Assembly (NCBI GenBank): GCA_004366195.1
Contig: ML214171.1
Coordinates: forward strand, 2,230-17,863
Reading direction: 5' to 3'
DNA length: 15,634 nt
Source: Actinomycetota bacterium
GTDB taxonomy: Bacteria; Actinomycetota; UBA4738; HRBIN12
The position numbers and the translations under genes are program-made. Shown piece by piece: positions 13,483 to 15,634 of the stretch; positions within the stretch are counted from its first letter, which is position 1, and the number at the start of each line of letters is the position of its first letter. Under the pieces are notes generated by a model, which worked only from the letters and a program-made list of their open reading frames with translations, made no database searches and had not been told where the DNA came from.

Positions 13483-13812
13483 TCAGCCCTCCGGGATCGG
13501 CCGGACCTCCACCCAGCCGTCGCGCGCCCGGATGGGGTACACGGGGAGGGGATCCGAGGCCGGGCCCGCGAGCGGCTCCCCCGTGCGGAGGTCGAACTCG
13601 CTGCCGTGGCAGGGGCAGACGACCGTCTCCTCCCCCTCGCCGAGCTCGCCCTCGGCCAGGGAGCAGCCCTCGTGCGTGCACTCGTCCCCGAAGGCGAAGA
13701 GCTCGTTCTCAACGTGGGCGACGGCCACGCGCCCTTCCTCGAGCTCGAAGCACCGCAGCTCCCCCTCGGGGACCTCCGCCAGGGAGGCGATCCGGACGAA
13801 CCCGTCCTCCAC
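13483..13812 (-). CDS. Small Rieske-type [2Fe-2S] ferredoxin
   Basis: A 109-residue soluble electron carrier with a single Rieske domain. The cluster ligands are C45-T-H47 and C66-P-C-H69, with 18 residues between H47 and C66. The surrounding FGDECTHEGCSLAEG and VVCPCHGSEFDLRTGEP are typical of ferredoxins that feed aromatic-ring dioxygenases, or of nitrite reductase small-subunit-like proteins. No oxygenase or reductase gene is beside it, so its partner is unknown. The start is a GTG at 13812, 1 bp after the stop of the phosphatidyltransferase gene (TGACGTG), with GAGGGGGG upstream acting as ribosome-binding site inside that gene. Translation is therefore probably coupled. Confidence 0.92.
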   Translation of the reverse strand: MEDGFVRIASLAEVPEGELRCFELEEGRVAVAHVENELFAFGDECTHEGCSLAEGELGEGEETVVCPCHGSEFDLRTGEPLAGPASDPLPVYPIRARDGWVEVRPIPEG

Positions 13813-13813
13813 G

Positions 13814-14479
13814 TCACCCCCCCTCGATGCCGACGCGGGTGAGGGCGTTCCACCCCCGCTGCAGCAGCGTGATCCCCCCGAGCGTCGCGAGCAGCACGAG
13901 CATCGGCAGCATCATGCCGGGGACGACGAGCGCGAGGACCATCGCGATGTAGCGCTCGAGGCGCTGGAACAGGCCCTCGGAGAGCGGGACGCCGGCCGCC
14001 TCGGCCTCGGCTCGGACGTGGCTCACGCCGAGGGAGATCACCAGCGTGGCGAGGGCGAGGCCGGCCTCCAGGTGCTCGCCCTCGGTCTGGAGCATCCAGA
14101 AGGCGCACCCGAACAGGATCACGTCGGAGACCCGGTCGAGCACGGCGTCGGTGAAGGCGCCGAGCCGGCTCGCGGTGCCCCGCATCCTGGCCACCGCACC
14201 GTCCAGGATGTCGAAGAGCCCGGCCGGGACGAGCAGGAGCCCGGCGATGAGGGCCTCCCCCCGCAGCAGCAGGACGCCGATCACGACGTTGGTGAGGAGC
14301 CCGAGCGCGGTGAGCTGCATCGGCGACAGCCCGAGCGCCAGCACGCCGGCGAGGATCGCTCGGTAGGGCCAGTCGAAGATCCGCGCCATCGCGGGCCCCG
14401 CGGCGCCCTCCGCCTCGCGCGGCGGCGGCATGTCCCTCGGCCTCGGGATCTCCCCGTTCGGTCGGTGCCCCTCGCCCAT
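13814..14479 (-). CDS. CDP-alcohol phosphatidyltransferase family membrane enzyme
   Basis: Such enzymes transfer a phosphatidyl group from CDP-diacylglycerol to an alcohol such as glycerol-3-phosphate, inositol phosphate or serine, making membrane phospholipid. The 221-residue protein has the full signature D90-x2-D93-G94-x2-A97-R98-x8-G107-x3-D111-x3-D115. Several TM segments surround it (about 40-50, 55-72, 76-90, 117-130, 140-152, and a long pair at 175-205). Residues 1-30 are proline- and charge-rich and probably disordered. The alternative ATG at residue 31 would remove this stretch; I keep the ATG at 14479 because a TAGCCT box lies 9 nt upstream. The alcohol substrate cannot be assigned. 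First gene of a pair with the Rieske ferredoxin. Confidence 0.9.
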   Translation of the reverse strand: MGEGHRPNGEIPRPRDMPPPREAEGAAGPAMARIFDWPYRAILAGVLALGLSPMQLTALGLLTNVVIGVLLLRGEALIAGLLLVPAGLFDILDGAVARMRGTASRLGAFTDAVLDRVSDVILFGCAFWMLQTEGEHLEAGLALATLVISLGVSHVRAEAEAAGVPLSEGLFQRLERYIAMVLALVVPGMMLPMLVLLATLGGITLLQRGWNALTRVGIEGG

Positions 14480-14488
14480 CCCGCGAGC

Positions 14489-14494
14489 AGGCTA
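14489..14494 (-). promoter_or_regulatory. Putative -10 box of the phosphatidyltransferase promoter
   Basis: TAGCCT lies 9 nt before the ATG at 14479, implying a leaderless or almost leaderless transcript. No Shine-Dalgarno is visible in the 9-nt gap apart from CGGG. Confidence 0.45.
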
Positions 14495-14552
14495 CCGCCG
14501 CCGCGACGACCCCGCTCACCGATCCGTGCACGACCCACGATCGCCGCCCGAC

Positions 14553-14578
14553 TCGGGCATGGGAACCGGGTAGCCCGA
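14553..14578 (-). terminator. Weak hairpin after the solute-binding protein gene
   Basis: Downstream of the TGA at 14594, minus-strand TCGGGC and GCCCGA can pair with a 14-nt loop; a smaller CGGG-TAG-CCCG hairpin lies inside. There is no U-tract, as is common in GC-rich bacteria, so a terminator role is only a suggestion. Confidence 0.25.
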
Positions 14579-14593
14579 TGTCCCCGTGGGCGG

Positions 14594-15634
14594 TCAGGAG
14601 ATCGCGGCCCCCGACACGGCGATGTTCATCAGCACCTGTCCCTGTTGCGGCGAGCTCTCCCAGTGGACCACCCGATCCCCGCTGATGATCAAGAGGTTCC
14701 ACCAGGTGAGCGGCGCGATCGGGACGACGTCGCGCATCACCTCCCGCTCCAGCCGCGCCCAGCAGGTGTTGCGCTCCGCTCCGACGGTCAGAGCCTGGCA
14801 GGTCACGATCTGCTTGTCGACGGAAGGGATGGGCTCCTTGGGATACTCGATACCAATCGCCTCGGCCAGCCTCGGGGTCAACCCCACCAATGAGAAGTTG
14901 GTGTTCGCCTCCGCACTGATCGCCGCGCTGTCGAGGAGCGATGTGTAGTAGGGGAACGCATCGGGGTAGTCGTATCCCCACCCCACAGCGATCTGACTGG
15001 GGATACCCGCGGTGGGGTCCTGGATGGCAGCGAACGCCCCACCGAAGTCCAGCTGCCGCGGGGTGAGCCGGATCCCGATCCGGGCGAGATTGTCCACCAG
15101 GATCGGCTCCATGAGCGTCCAAGGTTCCACGTTCTGGTTGATCATCAGCACGTCGGAGCAGACGTCCGCATCGCAGACGCCGTCCGAGTCCGCGTCGTAG
15201 CGCGACTTCGCCATCTCCGCGCGAGCCGCCGTCACGTCGCCCCTCGAACCCTCGGACGCGTAGAGGTCGAAATCGGCATCCGGAACGTTCCCGAGGACGT
15301 AGGGCGGTATCAGGTGGCTCGCGATCGTCCCCGCCGTCTCCCCACCCCAGGCTTGGAGGATGGCCGCCCTGTCGATCACGTAGTTGACGGCCCTCCGGAC
15401 ATGGATGTCGTCGAACGGCGGCGCCGTGAGGTTCATCTGGAAGTACTGGGTCGCTCCGGCGCTGATCGAGTGCAGGTGGCTTCCCAGATCCGGATCCGTG
15501 AGGTACCTGCTGAGGGTCGCCTTCGGGGGCTGGTCGTACCAGGAGAGATCGAGCTCCCCCACCTGAATCTTGTTGAAGATGTCGTCGACATTGATGTCGA
15601 TCGTGAAGCGGATCTCGTCTGGATAGGCCCGTCG
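14594..15634 (-). CDS. ABC transporter family 5 solute-binding protein (DppA/OppA-like), N-terminus beyond window
   Basis: The frame is open from the window edge to a TGA at 14594 (346 residues), so the signal peptide and first lobe are missing. It fits the extracytoplasmic peptide/nickel-type binding proteins: PDEIRFTID and VGELDLSWYDQPP near the edge correspond to the family's strand and GE-D-I segment. FQMNLTAPPFDDIHVRRAVNYVIDRAAI (about 65-92) is the classic family 5 signature with the RRAV-x-YVIDR core. VDNLARIGIRL and GWGYDYPDAFPYYTSLLDS follow as usual. An acidic loop with two cysteines, DADSDGVCDADVC (residues 147-159 from the edge), looks calcium-binding. Base composition is visibly less GC-rich than the neighbouring genes. 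The ligand is unknown, and transporter permease genes would be expected outside the window or elsewhere. Confidence 0.9.
   Translation of the reverse strand, partial: RRAYPDEIRFTIDINVDDIFNKIQVGELDLSWYDQPPKATLSRYLTDPDLGSHLHSISAGATQYFQMNLTAPPFDDIHVRRAVNYVIDRAAILQAWGGETAGTIASHLIPPYVLGNVPDADFDLYASEGSRGDVTAARAEMAKSRYDADSDGVCDADVCSDVLMINQNVEPWTLMEPILVDNLARIGIRLTPRQLDFGGAFAAIQDPTAGIPSQIAVGWGYDYPDAFPYYTSLLDSAAISAEANTNFSLVGLTPRLAEAIGIEYPKEPIPSVDKQIVTCQALTVGAERNTCWARLEREVMRDVVPIAPLTWWNLLIISGDRVVHWESSPQQGQVLMNIAVSGAAIS

Noticed and set aside
10882..13842. Long plus-strand open frame of nearly 1000 codons
   Set aside because: Opposite gcdH, trpB2 and the Rieske gene, which carry clear family motifs. Its translation is low-complexity and Arg/Gly/Pro/Val-rich, typical of antisense frames in high-GC DNA.
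1..15634. Mobile element, prophage, CRISPR array, tRNA or rRNA
   Set aside because: I looked for transposase or integrase motifs, regularly spaced repeats, CCA-ended cloverleaf sequences and conserved rRNA stretches and saw none; a tRNAscan and repeat search would be needed to exclude them fully.

Overview
The window reads as a stretch of a very GC-rich bacterial chromosome, most likely from an Actinomycetota lineage. Pointers to this are the clpS-DUF2017 pair, a PAC2-family protein, a MutY whose usual C-terminal half is replaced by a small winged-helix-like domain, frequent GTG starts, TGA as the main stop codon, and several apparently leaderless promoters with a TA(S)(S)CT -10 box 7 nt before the start codon. 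I cannot name a genus. It looks like ordinary housekeeping and catabolic chromosome: I see no tRNA, rRNA, CRISPR array, insertion sequence, integrase or phage gene. Nineteen protein genes are supported, two of them cut by the window edges. No gene-free stretch exceeds 300 bases; the largest gaps are 953-1102, 4989-5131 and 14480-14593.

Layout. 1-952 (-): secreted PD40/TolB-like beta-propeller, C-terminus missing. 1103-1878 (-): clpS then DUF2017, translationally coupled. 1947-2756 (+): SDR oxidoreductase without the usual YxxxK. 2735-3499 (-): enoyl-CoA hydratase, overlapping the SDR tail to tail. 3563-4543 (+): multi-pass DUF2157-like membrane protein, divergent from the hydratase across a 16-bp perfect palindrome. 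4512-4988 (-): YbaK-type aminoacyl-tRNA deacylase. 5132-5512 (+): unknown four-TM protein. 5531-6331 (+): dimethylarginine dimethylaminohydrolase-like enzyme with an in-frame TAG just before its catalytic-cysteine tail. 8819 down to 6354 (-): mutY, PAC2 and a divergent endonuclease V. 8850-9218 (+): CBS-pair protein, divergent from mutY. 9222-9410 (-): 62-residue unknown protein. 12003 down to 9470 (-): glutaryl-CoA dehydrogenase and a DAO-type FAD oxidoreductase overlapping by 4 bp. 12037-13416 (-): TrpB2. 14479 down to 13483 (-): CDP-alcohol phosphatidyltransferase and a small Rieske ferredoxin, coupled. 14594-15634 (-): family 5 solute-binding protein, N-terminus missing.

How the genes may work together. 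GcdH makes crotonyl-CoA, a substrate that enoyl-CoA hydratases such as the one at 2735-3499 can take. With the neighbouring FAD oxidoreductase and TrpB2 this suggests amino-acid catabolism and salvage, but the link is inference. MutY and the EndoV-like protein are DNA-repair families sharing a transcript with PAC2. ClpS is an N-degron adaptor for the Clp protease. The most notable item is the DDAH-like gene: the residues after its TAG read GDGGPTCLTRPLLR, the expected catalytic C-terminus of this family. It is therefore a recent nonsense mutation, a sequence error, or a site of stop readthrough. I did not find a clearly new multi-gene system.
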